Assembly (NCBI RefSeq): GCF_004349105.1
Contig: NZ_SMLB01000065.1
Location: 1 to 33,509, forward strand
Direction: 5' to 3'
DNA length: 33,509 nucleotides
From: Jiangella aurantiaca
GTDB taxonomy: Bacteria; Actinomycetota; Actinomycetes; Jiangellales; Jiangellaceae
Below the pieces are notes generated by a model. It was not told the origin of the DNA, did not search any database, and was given only the letters and a program-made list of their open reading frames with translations. Made by a program: the position numbers and the translations under genes. Below are positions 22,553-31,207 of this stretch, piece after piece. How positions within the stretch are numbered: the stretch's first letter is position 1; each line of letters opens with the position of its first letter.

Positions 22553-23024
22553 CCGGATGTAGAGGGTGTCCGGGCGGTAGCTGGTCACCCGCATGGCTGT
22601 TGCGCACAAGCCGATCGGTGGCGTTTCGGCGCGTGCCCCGACGAAACACGTGACGTCTTGTCTCGGTCCATCTCTATGGAAGCGGAAACTTATAAGCGAG
22701 GTCAACTCAGTCGCGCATCCGCGAAACTACCTATTCTTCGAACCTCGCGTATGTGGTTATCCGCAGACGCGGACTGTTCGGGCGCGCTCCGCGTCCTTTC
22801 CGGAAGTGAGTTCATGTGCCGACGCGTTCAGCGGGAACGTGGCAGCGAGTGCCTGGATGTCCGTTTCCGTACACATATACCCGTGTGTTTTACATCACAT
22901 CAACTGCTTTTCTCGACTCCATTGCAGTTGCATTGCGTCACTTTTGATTAGGACGTATTGCGCCTTCCCGTGTGTTGACTCACATGACTTCGGGATACGC
23001 AGCGAGTAGAGGGAGTGAAGCCGG
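22553..23024. other. AT-rich non-coding leader region of the surface-protein gene
   Basis: I see no convincing gene in these 472 nt. Base composition drops sharply: 22861-22980 has 55 G+C in 120 (46%), against roughly 70% around it. It holds a CRP-type box, a hairpin GACGCGGA/TCCGCGTC (22766-22773 and 22788-22795) and a GTTTCG/CGAAAC hairpin (22623-22628 and 22642-22647). Short open frames here have foreign-looking codon use. A nucleoid protein such as Lsr2 would be expected to favour it. Confidence 0.65.
22884..22899. promoter_or_regulatory. CRP-type box upstream of the surface-protein gene
   Basis: TGTGTTTTACATCACA matches TGTGA-N6-TCACA at 9 of 10 positions. It lies about 125 bp before the ATG, inside the AT-rich leader. 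Confidence 0.5.
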
Positions 23025-26000
23025 ATGAATCGCGGGCCAGGGTTGATGCAGGTGCCGAGGACGGATCCGATGAGATCGTGGCGTCGGTACCTCTCCTTGG
23101 GTGTTGTGCTGGCGCTGATGTCGAGCCTCTTCGTCCTCCTCGGTGGCGCGCTGCCGGCGCAGGCGGTGACACCGGAGTACGAGATCAGGGGCACCTGGGT
23201 GAACCCGCCACCGACCGTCAGCCGTGGCAACCCGGTGGTGGCGGAGTGGCGCGTGAACGTCAACGACGCCGATGAGCCGCCGAGCAACGACCCGGTGGAC
23301 AACGTCGTGGCGACGTTCACGGTGGAGAAGGCGATCTTCGACGAGATCCCGGACCTGTGCCTGACCGAGGGCGTCGATCCGCCGTCGAGCATCTCCGAGG
23401 ACGGCATGTCGCTGACGTGCAACTTCGGCCCGGTCGCGATGGGCACGGCGATCGTGGTGCAGACCCCGGTGGTCGCGACCGGCCTGACGGGTGAGGAGGT
23501 CGTGCTGAGCGGCACCGGCCCCAACGGCGACACCGTGGAGCTGCCGCCGCTGCTCATTCGGAACACGTTCGCGATGGACATTCACTACGGCGGGACCACG
23601 GAGGTCGCCAGGTGGAACAGCGTGGACGACCCGCGGTACGTCGATGTCGACATCCAGTGGTCGCTGCGCCTGGGCAAGGGTTCCGATCCGGGCCCGCAAC
23701 GGGTCACCTATCGGCTGAACATGGCCGCGACCACGCGTGACGGCACGACCACGACCAACAACATCCGCGTCGGCGTCCACCCAGAGATCGGCTCGTTTCC
23801 CGACAACCATGGTGACGCTGGCTGCACGCCCTTCGACGCCGGCCGCGCCGATGGGCATCCATGGTCCGAACCCATCCCGAACCAACCCCCCGAGAAGATC
23901 ACTTCGTTCGTCGACACGTGCACCTTGACGCCGGTTGCCGGTCAACCGGGGGTGTTCGACCTCACGCTGGAGGGCATCAACTACGACCTGACCAACGTGC
24001 CCTCCCACGACTCGAGCGGGGTGGGGACCGAATTGGGCAACCCGCTGCCGCCGAACTGGGATTACATCGCCACGGGCTCGCTGTGGTTCCGGGTGCTCAC
24101 GACTACGTCCGGGTCGCTGCGCCTCGATTCGAACGAGCCGACCTACACGTCGACGACCGGCCTGACGTCTCGGGACCTGCCGGGCAACAACGTGACCAAC
24201 AAGTCGTACACGTTGCCCGGCAATTTCTCCGGGGCATGGTACCGGGGCTGGACCGGATCGGGTGGACGGGCGTGGGACGACACCTACCGGGTCTCGGCCG
24301 GCACCACGGTGGTGCAGCAGGCCAACGCCGGTCGCCGCGACCTCGATCTGGGCCCCAATGACCTGGTCGGCAACTGTAATGTGTTCGATACGCAGTACGT
24401 GACATACGCCGGTGACCTGTCCGACCCCAACCGCCCCAATTTCAGCGCACCGGTCATGGGAGTTGACCAGGCTGGTGCCGAGGTTGAGCCACGAGGCCCA
24501 CTCAACAATCCGCCCCCGCTCCAGTACTACACGGGGCCCGTGGGCAACCCGAACAACTTCGACTGCGGCAGCAATCCTGCCGCCTGGTCCACGACGGAAC
24601 CGGCCGACCTGTCTACGGTCACGGCGGTCCGGATCATCTACCCGTTCGGGCTGTATGAACAAGAAGACCGGGACCTCATTCAGCTCTTGTCCTGGGTGAC
24701 CATCAACGACGACGTGCCGGTGGGGCAGGACGTGTGGATGTTTGGCTCGGCCCTGCGCAGAGGAGAATGGATAGGTCCGGGCGAGCCGTGGGACTCGTAC
24801 GTGATCACGCCGACGGAGGGTGATCGCTACCCGGCGACGAACGGGCGTCGTGACATCCTGCGGATCGTCACCGCGACGCCGTACATCCAGAAGGCAGCGG
24901 CACAGACGACAGTGCGAGCCGGTGCCGCCGCCGACTTCACGCTGACGTACTCGGCGAACGGGTCCGGGATCATCCCGGAGACGGTGGACGGCTACCGGAT
25001 CGTGGACACGCTGCCGGTCGGCATGACCTACGTGGCGGGTTCGGCGGATCCCGAGCCGGTGGTGTCGATGAGCGGTGGTCGGCAGGTGCTGACCTGGACG
25101 CTGGACGGCGTGCCGACGAACGAGGAACATGAGCTCACCTACCAGGCCATGGCCGACGAGGACATCGAGCCGGGCACGCAGCTGACGAACACGGCGTCGT
25201 CGAGCTACGGCGGTGAGACGTATGGTCCGGTCGAGGAGACGGTGACGACCAGCGCCAACGGTTACACGACGATCCTGAAGACGACCGATCCGGAGTACAT
25301 CCCGTACGTCAACGAGGAGGGTGTCGGTCAGGGTTCGTGGACGGTGACGATCGAGTCGCACGACCCGCAGCCGCAAGCGTTCACCGACACCATCGACATC
25401 CTGCCCTACATCGGTGACCAGCGCGGCACGGACTACAGCGGCACCTACACGCTGTCCGATGTGGTGCTGCCCAACGGCGGTACGGTGTACTACACCGCCG
25501 CGGACCCGGCGACGCTGTTCGACGACCCGGCGCATCCGGACAACGGCGCGCCGAACGCGCCGTCGGCGTTGTGGAGCACGACGCGGCCGGAGAACCCGAC
25601 GGCGATCCGTGTGATCGGCGGGGAGCTGGCACCGAGCGGGACGTTCGCGTTCCAGGTCGTCATCGAAACCGAGGGCGCGCAGCCGCAGGACGTCTATGTC
25701 AACCGGGCCGAGGCCCGCGCGGAGCACACCGAGTTGGTGATGCGCACGTCGGCACCGCTGTACGTGTCCGACTACTCGGTGGCGAAGACCTCGGACCCGG
25801 CTCCGGGATCGACGGTGAAGCCGGGTGACACGATCACCTACACGATCACCGTGACCCAGGAGGGTCCGGTGCCGGCGGCCGGCGCGTTCACGGACACGCT
25901 GGAGGGCGTGCTGGACGACGCGGTCTACAACGAGGACGCGACCGCCGACATCGGCACCGTCACCTATGCCGACGGGGTGCTCTCGTGGGAGGGCGTGGTC

Positions 26001-27920
26001 CCGGTCGGTGAGGTCGCGACCATCACCTACACGGTGACGGTCAAGGACGTCCCAACCCTGGAGGCCGACGGTGCTGACACGATCGTGGACAACTCGGTGT
26101 GGTCGCCGGGCTGCCCCGACGTCGTGGAGGGTGACCCGACCCCGTGCGAGCCGGATCCGATCCTGGTCGGCTACTACAAGGTGTCCAAGACGTCTGACCC
26201 GGCACCGGGCTCGACGGTGGGTGCCGGCGACGTGATCACCTATCACGTGCAGATCACCCAGTACGGTGAGGGCGCGGTCGCGAAGGGCGTCATCGATGAC
26301 GACCTGACGGAGGTGCTCGACGACGCCACCTGGAACGACGACGCCACCGCCACCTCCGGCACGGTGTCCTACGCCGAGCCGACACTGAGCTGGACCGGTC
26401 CGCTCGCCGTCGGGGAGGTCGTGGACCTGACCTACTCGGTGACGGCGAACGCGGTCGGTGAGGGCGACGATCAGCTGCACAACGTCGTCACGTCGGTCTG
26501 CCCGGAGGATGATCCGGAGTGCACCCCAGGGCCGTGTGTGCCGGCGCCGGATGAGAACCCGAACTGCGAGACCACCCATATCCAGGGCGACTACGAGGTG
26601 ATGAAGACGTCCGACCCGGTGACCGGGTCGGAGGTCGAGGAAGGTGACGTGATCACCTACACCGTGACGGTGACGCAGGTCGGGCCCGGCGCGGTGGAGC
26701 AGGCGACGTTCGCCGACGACCTCACCCAGGTGCTCGACGACGCCACCTTCAACGACGACGCGGTCGCGTCGTCCGGTCCGGAGCCGACGTACGAGGAGCC
26801 TACGCTGTCCTGGGCCGGCCCGTTGGCCGTGGGTGAGGTGGTGACGGTGACCTACTCCGTCACGGTGACGGGCGAGGGCGACCGGTTCCTGAAGAACGTC
26901 GTCACGACCGGTGATCTGGACAAGTGTGTGCCGGCGGAGGGGCAGGCCGAGGCCTGCACCACCGAGCACATCAACGGCGGGTACACCTTCGCCAAGACGT
27001 CGGACCCGGTCCCGGGGTCGGTGGTGGACGAGGACGGTGTGATCACCTACACGGTGCTCATCAGCCACGTCGGGACCGCGCCGGCCGAGGGAGCCACCAT
27101 CGAGGACGACCTGTCCGCGGTGCTGGACGACGCGGAGTTCAACGACGACGCCGCGGCGGATTCCGGTGAGGTGTCGTTCGAAGGGGAGACGCTGACCTGG
27201 ACCGGTGACCTCGAGGTCGGCCAGGTCGTCACGCTCACCTACTCGGTGACCGCCAACGCGGTCGGGGAGGGCGACGACGAGCTGGTGAACGTCGTGACCG
27301 ACCCGACCGGCGAGGGGGTGTGCGTGCCGGCCGAGGACGGCAACGAGGGCTGCACGACCGACCACTACCAGGGCGAGTACACCTACGCCAAGACGTCGGA
27401 CCCGGAGCCGGGGTCGGAGGTCGAGGAGGGTGAGGTGGTGACCTACACCGTCACCGTCGAGCACGTCGGCGCCGCACCGATCGAGGACGCCATCGTGGTC
27501 GACGATCTCTCCCAGGTGGCCGAGGTGGCGGACTGGAACGACGACGCCACGGCGACGTCGGGACAGGTGAGCATGGACGACGAGCAGCTCACCTGGACCG
27601 GTGACCTCGAGGTCGGTCAGGTCGTGACGATCACCTACTCGGTGACCGTCGGCGACAAGGCCGACGCCACCATGCGCAACGTGGTCACCAGCCCGGACGA
27701 GAACGCGGTGTGTGTCCCGGCAGCGGACGGCAACCCCGGCTGCCAGACCGAGCACCACACGCCTGATGCCGGGCCGGACCTGCCGGACACCGGTACCAGC
27801 CTCACCGGCTGGTTCCTCACCGGCGGGATGGCCCTGCTGATCGGCGGCCTGGTGCTGGCGGCCACCCACCGCCGTCGGCCGTGGAGTGGGTCCGGCGGTA
27901 CGGCCGGCCTGTCCTCGTAG
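23025..27920 (+). CDS. Large LPDTG-anchored surface protein with five tandem isopeptide-type domains
   Basis: This 1631-residue protein has a long Sec signal (hydrophobic core LSLGVVLALMSSLFVLLGGA, cleavage near AQA at 47). Residues about 48-620 form an N-terminal region I do not recognise, with scattered cysteines. A DUF11-like domain follows (about 625-760: TLTYSANGSG through LTNTASSSY), then another (about 765-915). Five repeats start near 917, 1051, 1190, 1320 and 1452, each opening with KTSDPxxGS and ending with NVVT and a two-cysteine loop. LPDTG (1586-1590), a hydrophobic helix and THRRRP complete a sortase signal. Lys in KTSDP and Asn in NVVT suggest intramolecular isopeptide bonds. 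GGGAG precedes the ATG. A likely adhesin or stalk; no sortase gene is in the window. Confidence 0.9.
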   Translation: MNRGPGLMQVPRTDPMRSWRRYLSLGVVLALMSSLFVLLGGALPAQAVTPEYEIRGTWVNPPPTVSRGNPVVAEWRVNVNDADEPPSNDPVDNVVATFTVEKAIFDEIPDLCLTEGVDPPSSISEDGMSLTCNFGPVAMGTAIVVQTPVVATGLTGEEVVLSGTGPNGDTVELPPLLIRNTFAMDIHYGGTTEVARWNSVDDPRYVDVDIQWSLRLGKGSDPGPQRVTYRLNMAATTRDGTTTTNNIRVGVHPEIGSFPDNHGDAGCTPFDAGRADGHPWSEPIPNQPPEKITSFVDTCTLTPVAGQPGVFDLTLEGINYDLTNVPSHDSSGVGTELGNPLPPNWDYIATGSLWFRVLTTTSGSLRLDSNEPTYTSTTGLTSRDLPGNNVTNKSYTLPGNFSGAWYRGWTGSGGRAWDDTYRVSAGTTVVQQANAGRRDLDLGPNDLVGNCNVFDTQYVTYAGDLSDPNRPNFSAPVMGVDQAGAEVEPRGPLNNPPPLQYYTGPVGNPNNFDCGSNPAAWSTTEPADLSTVTAVRIIYPFGLYEQEDRDLIQLLSWVTINDDVPVGQDVWMFGSALRRGEWIGPGEPWDSYVITPTEGDRYPATNGRRDILRIVTATPYIQKAAAQTTVRAGAAADFTLTYSANGSGIIPETVDGYRIVDTLPVGMTYVAGSADPEPVVSMSGGRQVLTWTLDGVPTNEEHELTYQAMADEDIEPGTQLTNTASSSYGGETYGPVEETVTTSANGYTTILKTTDPEYIPYVNEEGVGQGSWTVTIESHDPQPQAFTDTIDILPYIGDQRGTDYSGTYTLSDVVLPNGGTVYYTAADPATLFDDPAHPDNGAPNAPSALWSTTRPENPTAIRVIGGELAPSGTFAFQVVIETEGAQPQDVYVNRAEARAEHTELVMRTSAPLYVSDYSVAKTSDPAPGSTVKPGDTITYTITVTQEGPVPAAGAFTDTLEGVLDDAVYNEDATADIGTVTYADGVLSWEGVVPVGEVATITYTVTVKDVPTLEADGADTIVDNSVWSPGCPDVVEGDPTPCEPDPILVGYYKVSKTSDPAPGSTVGAGDVITYHVQITQYGEGAVAKGVIDDDLTEVLDDATWNDDATATSGTVSYAEPTLSWTGPLAVGEVVDLTYSVTANAVGEGDDQLHNVVTSVCPEDDPECTPGPCVPAPDENPNCETTHIQGDYEVMKTSDPVTGSEVEEGDVITYTVTVTQVGPGAVEQATFADDLTQVLDDATFNDDAVASSGPEPTYEEPTLSWAGPLAVGEVVTVTYSVTVTGEGDRFLKNVVTTGDLDKCVPAEGQAEACTTEHINGGYTFAKTSDPVPGSVVDEDGVITYTVLISHVGTAPAEGATIEDDLSAVLDDAEFNDDAAADSGEVSFEGETLTWTGDLEVGQVVTLTYSVTANAVGEGDDELVNVVTDPTGEGVCVPAEDGNEGCTTDHYQGEYTYAKTSDPEPGSEVEEGEVVTYTVTVEHVGAAPIEDAIVVDDLSQVAEVADWNDDATATSGQVSMDDEQLTWTGDLEVGQVVTITYSVTVGDKADATMRNVVTSPDENAVCVPAADGNPGCQTEHHTPDAGPDLPDTGTSLTGWFLTGGMALLIGGLVLAATHRRRPWSGSGGTAGLSS
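25773..27758 (+). repeat. Five tandem ~400-bp coding repeats
   Basis: Unit starts are near 25773, 26175, 26592, 26982 and 27378, spaced 402, 417, 390 and 396 bp. Shared protein blocks are KTSDPxPGS, ITYTVTVT, DDLxxVLDDAxxNDDA, LxWxGxLxVGxVVTxTYSVT and the two-cysteine loop. The units are diverged at the DNA level, so the array is not fresh, though units 4 and 5 share GDLEVGQVVT. Confidence 0.85.
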
Positions 27921-27933
27921 GTCGATCGCCGAC

Positions 27934-27969
27934 GCGGTGCCTCCGTCTCCGCGGAGACGGAGGCACCGC
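27934..27969. terminator. 36-bp perfect palindrome after the surface-protein gene
   Basis: Bases 27934-27969 are their own reverse complement, with GCGGTGCC at one end, CCGCGG at the centre and GGCACCGC at the other. It starts 13 nt after the stop codon. As RNA it forms a very stable stem with a minimal loop; as DNA it can extrude a cruciform. No T-tract follows. Confidence 0.8.
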
Positions 27970-28118
27970 ACGACGGTCCTGTTCACCATTCGCCAGAGGT
28001 GAGGTCGACGGATGCCCCGACGCGGACGATTTCGTGCACAGCGCACGCGGCGACCTCACCGGATGTCGAGTCTCCCGCTCCACGGCCGGGACGAACTCCG
28101 GCCAACGCGGGACACGGT

Positions 28119-28151
28119 CCGGTCACGCGTGACGCGGGGGCGCGTGACCGG
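28119..28151. promoter_or_regulatory. 11-bp inverted repeat upstream of the sigma-factor gene
   Basis: CCGGTCACGCG (28119-28129) and CGCGTGACCGG (28141-28151) are perfect inverted copies around an 11-nt spacer, 64 bp before the sigma-factor start. It may be an operator or a terminator for leftward reading. The rest of 27970-28215 holds no recognisable gene. Confidence 0.5.
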
Positions 28152-28215
28152 GCTGCTCGTCAGGCTGGGCGCCATCATCAAGGCGTGACCGGCCTGGTGT
28201 GAGGTCGCCCGCAGC

Positions 28216-28839
28216 ATGCGATCGCCCGCACGGTACAGCCGGAACGGTGAAGACCCGCGTCGTCGGGGCGCCGCTTCGGACGCCGAGGACGCCGTCGCCA
28301 CGCTCTATCGGCGATTCGCGGCCCAGACGCGGGACGTCGCGCTGGGCATCGTCGACGACGTCGACGATGCCGAGGACGTCGTCCAGGAGGCGTTCTGCGC
28401 TGTTCTCGGCGCGATGAGAGCTGGCCGAGGGCCACTCGACTCGGCAGCTGGTTATCTCTACACCGTTGCGAAGCATGCGGCCTATCGCCATCGCAGCATT
28501 CGTCAGTCGGCGATTGCTGTCGGCGTCCCGGTCCCGCCGCCGGACGACGCCGGCCACGCGGGGAGCGAGGACATCTGTTTGGACGTGGCCGCGGCCCTGG
28601 CCGGCCTGCCGTTGCGATCGCGGGCGGTCCTCTGGCTCATCGACGTCGAGGGCTACAGGCCAGCGGACCTCGCCCCCGCGCTGGCGATGACCCCCAACGC
28701 CGTGTCGAGCCTGGCCACCCGCGCCCGGCGGTCGTTCCGGACCGCGTACCTGAATCCCCACGCTCCCCGCCGTCGTCAGCGCCGGTCCACGTTGGGCAGT
28801 CCGCGGTCCGGTGTTCACGCGCCGGCCGGGGGCGTGTAG
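28216..28839 (+). CDS. ECF-type sigma factor
   Basis: This 207-residue protein has sigma region 2 at about 25-95 (AVATLYRRFAAQTRDVAL, DDAEDVVQEAFCAVL, AAGYLYTVAKHAAYRHRS) and region 4 at about 125-178 (LAGLPLRSRAVLWLIDVEGY, then DLAPALAMTPNAVSSLATRARRSFRTAYL). The NAVSSLATRAR helix is like ECF factors that carry a fused C-terminal zinc anti-sigma domain, but here only a basic 30-residue tail follows and no adjacent anti-sigma gene is seen. The ATG at 28216 is the best in-frame start but has no ribosome site, and the first 20 residues are not conserved-looking, so the start is uncertain. Control is unknown. Confidence 0.78.
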   Translation: MRSPARYSRNGEDPRRRGAASDAEDAVATLYRRFAAQTRDVALGIVDDVDDAEDVVQEAFCAVLGAMRAGRGPLDSAAGYLYTVAKHAAYRHRSIRQSAIAVGVPVPPPDDAGHAGSEDICLDVAAALAGLPLRSRAVLWLIDVEGYRPADLAPALAMTPNAVSSLATRARRSFRTAYLNPHAPRRRQRRSTLGSPRSGVHAPAGGV

Positions 28840-29008
28840 CGGGATGAGGCCGATCCCGGCCCGACGTTCCGCATGCCGACCTACGGTGAGAGCCCAGTCT
28901 TGCCGACGCCGACCACGTAGGCGCAAGGGCGCGTGCTCGAAGCGGCCCGCCCGGTGTCCGTCGCGTTAGATTGGCGTCTTCCGGACCAATGTGTTTGAGG
29001 GTGTTGCC

Positions 29009-29599
29009 ATGCGCGTTTCCGTTGCGGACGAGCCGCCGCCCGTGCAGGCACGGGAGCGGATGCTGGCGGCCAGCTACGACTTGTTCTCGCGCCGGGGCAT
29101 CCGAGCGGTCGGCGTGGACGAGGTGATCGCACGATCCGGCGTAGCGAAGGCGACGTTCTACCGGCACTTCCGGTCGAAGGACGATCTTGTTCTCGCGTTC
29201 CTGGAACGGCGTGAGCAGGAGTGGACCATCGGCCTGGTCAAATCCGAATCAGAACGGCGTGGTTCTACGCCGGAGGAGCGGTTGCTGGCCATATTCGACG
29301 TGTTCGACGACTGGTTCAGGAGCGAGGGGTTCGACGGCTGCTCTTTCATCAACGTGCTGCTGGAGATGGGGGCGGATCATCCGCTGGGTGTGGCCAGCAT
29401 CGGGTATCTGGAGAACATCCGTGCCATCGTGCGCGAGCGGGCCGAACAGGCCGGTCTGCGTGACCCGGACGCGTTCGCGCGGTCCTGGCACATCCTGATG
29501 AAGGGCTCGATCGTGTCCGCCGGCGAGGGCGACACCGATGCGGCGGTGCGAGCTCAGGAGATGGCCCAGTGTTTGATCGACAGGTATCGGCCCGAGTGA
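29009..29599 (+). CDS. TetR/AcrR-family regulator
   Basis: This 196-residue protein has a TetR HTH at about residues 33-54 (AVGVDEVIARSGVAKATFYRHF) followed by RSKDDLVLAFLERRE, and a C-terminal domain with DGCSFINVLLEMGADHP, a block shared by the YcdC/TetR_C group that often controls oxidoreductases. The ATG at 29009 is chosen over the GTG at 28991 because GAGGG lies 7 nt upstream. TAGATT at 28967-28972 is a possible -10 box. No divergent partner gene is intact, so the target is unclear. Confidence 0.87.
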   Translation: MRVSVADEPPPVQARERMLAASYDLFSRRGIRAVGVDEVIARSGVAKATFYRHFRSKDDLVLAFLERREQEWTIGLVKSESERRGSTPEERLLAIFDVFDDWFRSEGFDGCSFINVLLEMGADHPLGVASIGYLENIRAIVRERAEQAGLRDPDAFARSWHILMKGSIVSAGEGDTDAAVRAQEMAQCLIDRYRPE

Positions 29600-29925
29600 C
29601 GGGTGTGGCAGCGGTGCCCGTCAGGTGTCGACGTGGTTCCATGTGCTCCTGCGCCGCCGCGGATTTCGGCGGCTGCTGGACGATGCGGAGCAGGTGATGA
29701 GGCGCGGCACCCGCCGGCCGGCGTCACGTAGCGCGCGGAGTGTCCCGAACGCCCGGCGCACCAAGACCGCGATGCGGCGTGACCCGCGGACGCGGCCGGT
29801 GAGCAGATTCAGGCGCCGCGCCAGCGCAATCGCCGTGCCCTCCGCGTGACCCAGGCATTCGAGCCGAAAGGGAAGCCACGGTCGGTGACGGCAACCAGCG
29901 GGTGAGATTCACGCTGGTCAAAGGG
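29600..29925. other. Intergenic stretch with possible degraded coding sequence
   Basis: I cannot support a gene in these 326 nt. On the minus strand (about 29850-29720) one frame reads AEGTAIALARRLNLLTGRVR and then GSRRIAVLVRRAFGTLRALR, which looks coding, but it has no start and runs into a low-quality tail. It may be a gene relic. No family is recognised. Confidence 0.35.
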
Positions 29926-29998
29926 TGCCCCCGGCAGGATTCGAACCTGCGACCCTCCGCTTAGGAGGCGGATGCTCTATCCCCTGAGCTACGAGGGC
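29926..29998 (-). tRNA. tRNA-Arg (anticodon CCU)
   Basis: The minus strand folds as a full cloverleaf: acceptor GCCCTCG paired with CGGGGGC (one G-T pair), D-arm GCTC-AGGGGATA-GAGC, anticodon stem TCCGC/GCGGA with loop CTCCTAA, and T-arm with GTTCGAATC. The anticodon CCT (29965-29963) reads AGG arginine codons, rare in this genome. The discriminator is A and the CCA tail is not fully encoded. TAGACT at 30014-30009 is a likely -10 box. Confidence 0.95.
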
Positions 29999-30129
29999 GG
30001 GCTTCGCCAGTCTATCGGCCCGCTGGCGCCCGAGGGCGGGTGGTCGATGCGCTCCACGACCGGCGTGCGCGGTCGACCCCGCGCGGCGCTGTTGACAACC
30101 GACTGGGCGCAGGGACTCCCTGATCTCGT

Positions 30130-31161
30130 CTACGGGCGGGGCGTACGCGCCACGTGGACGTCGAAGGCGCTGGGCGCGGTGGTCCGGGCGTAGGTGAACA
30201 GCGTCCCGTCCGGGCTGATGTCGCCGGGGAACACGTCGTGGCCGAACTCGAACGTCGCCACGTCGGCGCCGGTCAGGGTGCTGGTGAAGGTCAGCGACCG
30301 GCGTGGCGCGATGATGCGGTTGGTGAGCACCATGGCGCCGTTGTCGGTCACGTCGGAAACGCCGTCATAGAGGTCCAGGTCGAGGGCGCGCTGGACGGCG
30401 CCGGTCGGCGCGCTCACCAGGCGGACCCCGGTGGGCACGCCGGGCAGGATGCGTTTGGTCCAGATTCCGGTGCTGTCCGGGGTCCAGCGGATCAGCTGGT
30501 CGCCGTCGGTGAGCGTCAGCGCCGTTGCCCAGGTGTCGGTGCGGAACACTCGCACGCCGGCGACGAACCTGCCGCCGACCACCGCGCGGTCGTTGGCGGC
30601 CAGCAACCGGCCGTCCGGTGAGAAGCGCGCCGCAGCCGTCGTCGCGGGCACGGTCAGCACCTTGACCCGAGCGCCGTCGGAGGTCCGGTGCACATGCACC
30701 TGCCCGCCCTTCTCGTAGGACCGGGCGTCCATCGCGGCGACGGTCCGCCCGTCCGGCGCGAAGTGCAGGCTGTCTAGGTCGCGGGCTGCCGAGGTCGGGA
30801 TGGCCCGCAGCAGGGCGCCGTCGGAGACGCGGTAGAGGCGAATGGTCCGCACGACCAGCCCGGAACTGGTGTCGTTGACGGTGACAGCGAAGGTCTGGTT
30901 CTCCGCCGACAGTGCCACGGCGTTGAACTTGACCGGGCTGGTCAGCACCCGGACCACCGCACCGGTGCCCGCCTGGCGGATCTCGAGACGGCCCCCGGCG
31001 GCGGTGTTCCCGGCGGCCACGGCCAGGGTGCCGTCGTCAGAGAAGAACGCCCAGGACTGACCGGGAGCGGTCCAGACCTCGGTCGGGGTCGCGGCGACGG
31101 CGGGCGTGGACAGGCCCATCAGCGGGTTGCCGCCGGACGAACACAAAGTGACGGCGATCAC
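30130..31161 (-). CDS. Secreted WD40/TolB-like beta-propeller protein
   Basis: This protein of about 343 residues is made of repeated propeller blades with phrases such as SWAFFSDDGTLAVAAG, SLHFAPDGRTVAAMD, AARFSPDGRLLAAND, IRWTPDSTGIWTK and PGDISPDGTLFTYAR, the S-x-DG-x-x-(L/V)A pattern. It has no catalytic motif and is probably a binding scaffold at the cell surface. The start is unsure: GTG at 31161 (used here) gives IAVTLCSSGG with a possible lipobox Cys but a short n-region; TTG at 31215 would lengthen it and overlap the pirin start; ATG at 31119 leaves a short AVAA signal. It is divergent from the pirin gene. Confidence 0.72.
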   Translation of the reverse strand: MIAVTLCSSGGNPLMGLSTPAVAATPTEVWTAPGQSWAFFSDDGTLAVAAGNTAAGGRLEIRQAGTGAVVRVLTSPVKFNAVALSAENQTFAVTVNDTSSGLVVRTIRLYRVSDGALLRAIPTSAARDLDSLHFAPDGRTVAAMDARSYEKGGQVHVHRTSDGARVKVLTVPATTAAARFSPDGRLLAANDRAVVGGRFVAGVRVFRTDTWATALTLTDGDQLIRWTPDSTGIWTKRILPGVPTGVRLVSAPTGAVQRALDLDLYDGVSDVTDNGAMVLTNRIIAPRRSLTFTSTLTGADVATFEFGHDVFPGDISPDGTLFTYARTTAPSAFDVHVARTPRP

Positions 31162-31207
31162 AGTCGGCTGCCAACGGCATCGTCCGGCCGCGTCTACGCT
31201 CGACGGC

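Noticed and set aside
22496..22951. A 151-codon frame in the AT-rich leader
   Set aside because: It has no ribosome site and no domain, and its residue use (many Cys, Ser, Arg) is unlike the neighbours.
22966..22995. TGTGTTGACTCACA as a fourth CRP box with an overlapping TTGACT -35
   Set aside because: The spacing between TGTG and CACA is 6, not 8, and no -10 lies at a proper distance from TTGACT.
22553..23024. Riboswitch (c-di-AMP or c-di-GMP type) before the surface-protein gene
   Set aside because: I could not find the conserved core sequences of either class; only simple hairpins are visible.
22980..28046. A 1688-codon open frame on the minus strand, longer than the surface-protein gene it opposes
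   Set aside because: It is the antisense shadow of the repeated, GC-biased surface-protein gene; its translation is Arg/His/Gly/Val-rich with no domain, and the plus strand has signal peptide, repeats and LPDTG.
28880..28960. Minus-strand tail reading AYVVGVGKTGLSP as a possible ATPase remnant
   Set aside because: The Walker-like GVGKTG is only a few residues long, with no flanking fold, and arises in a spacer.
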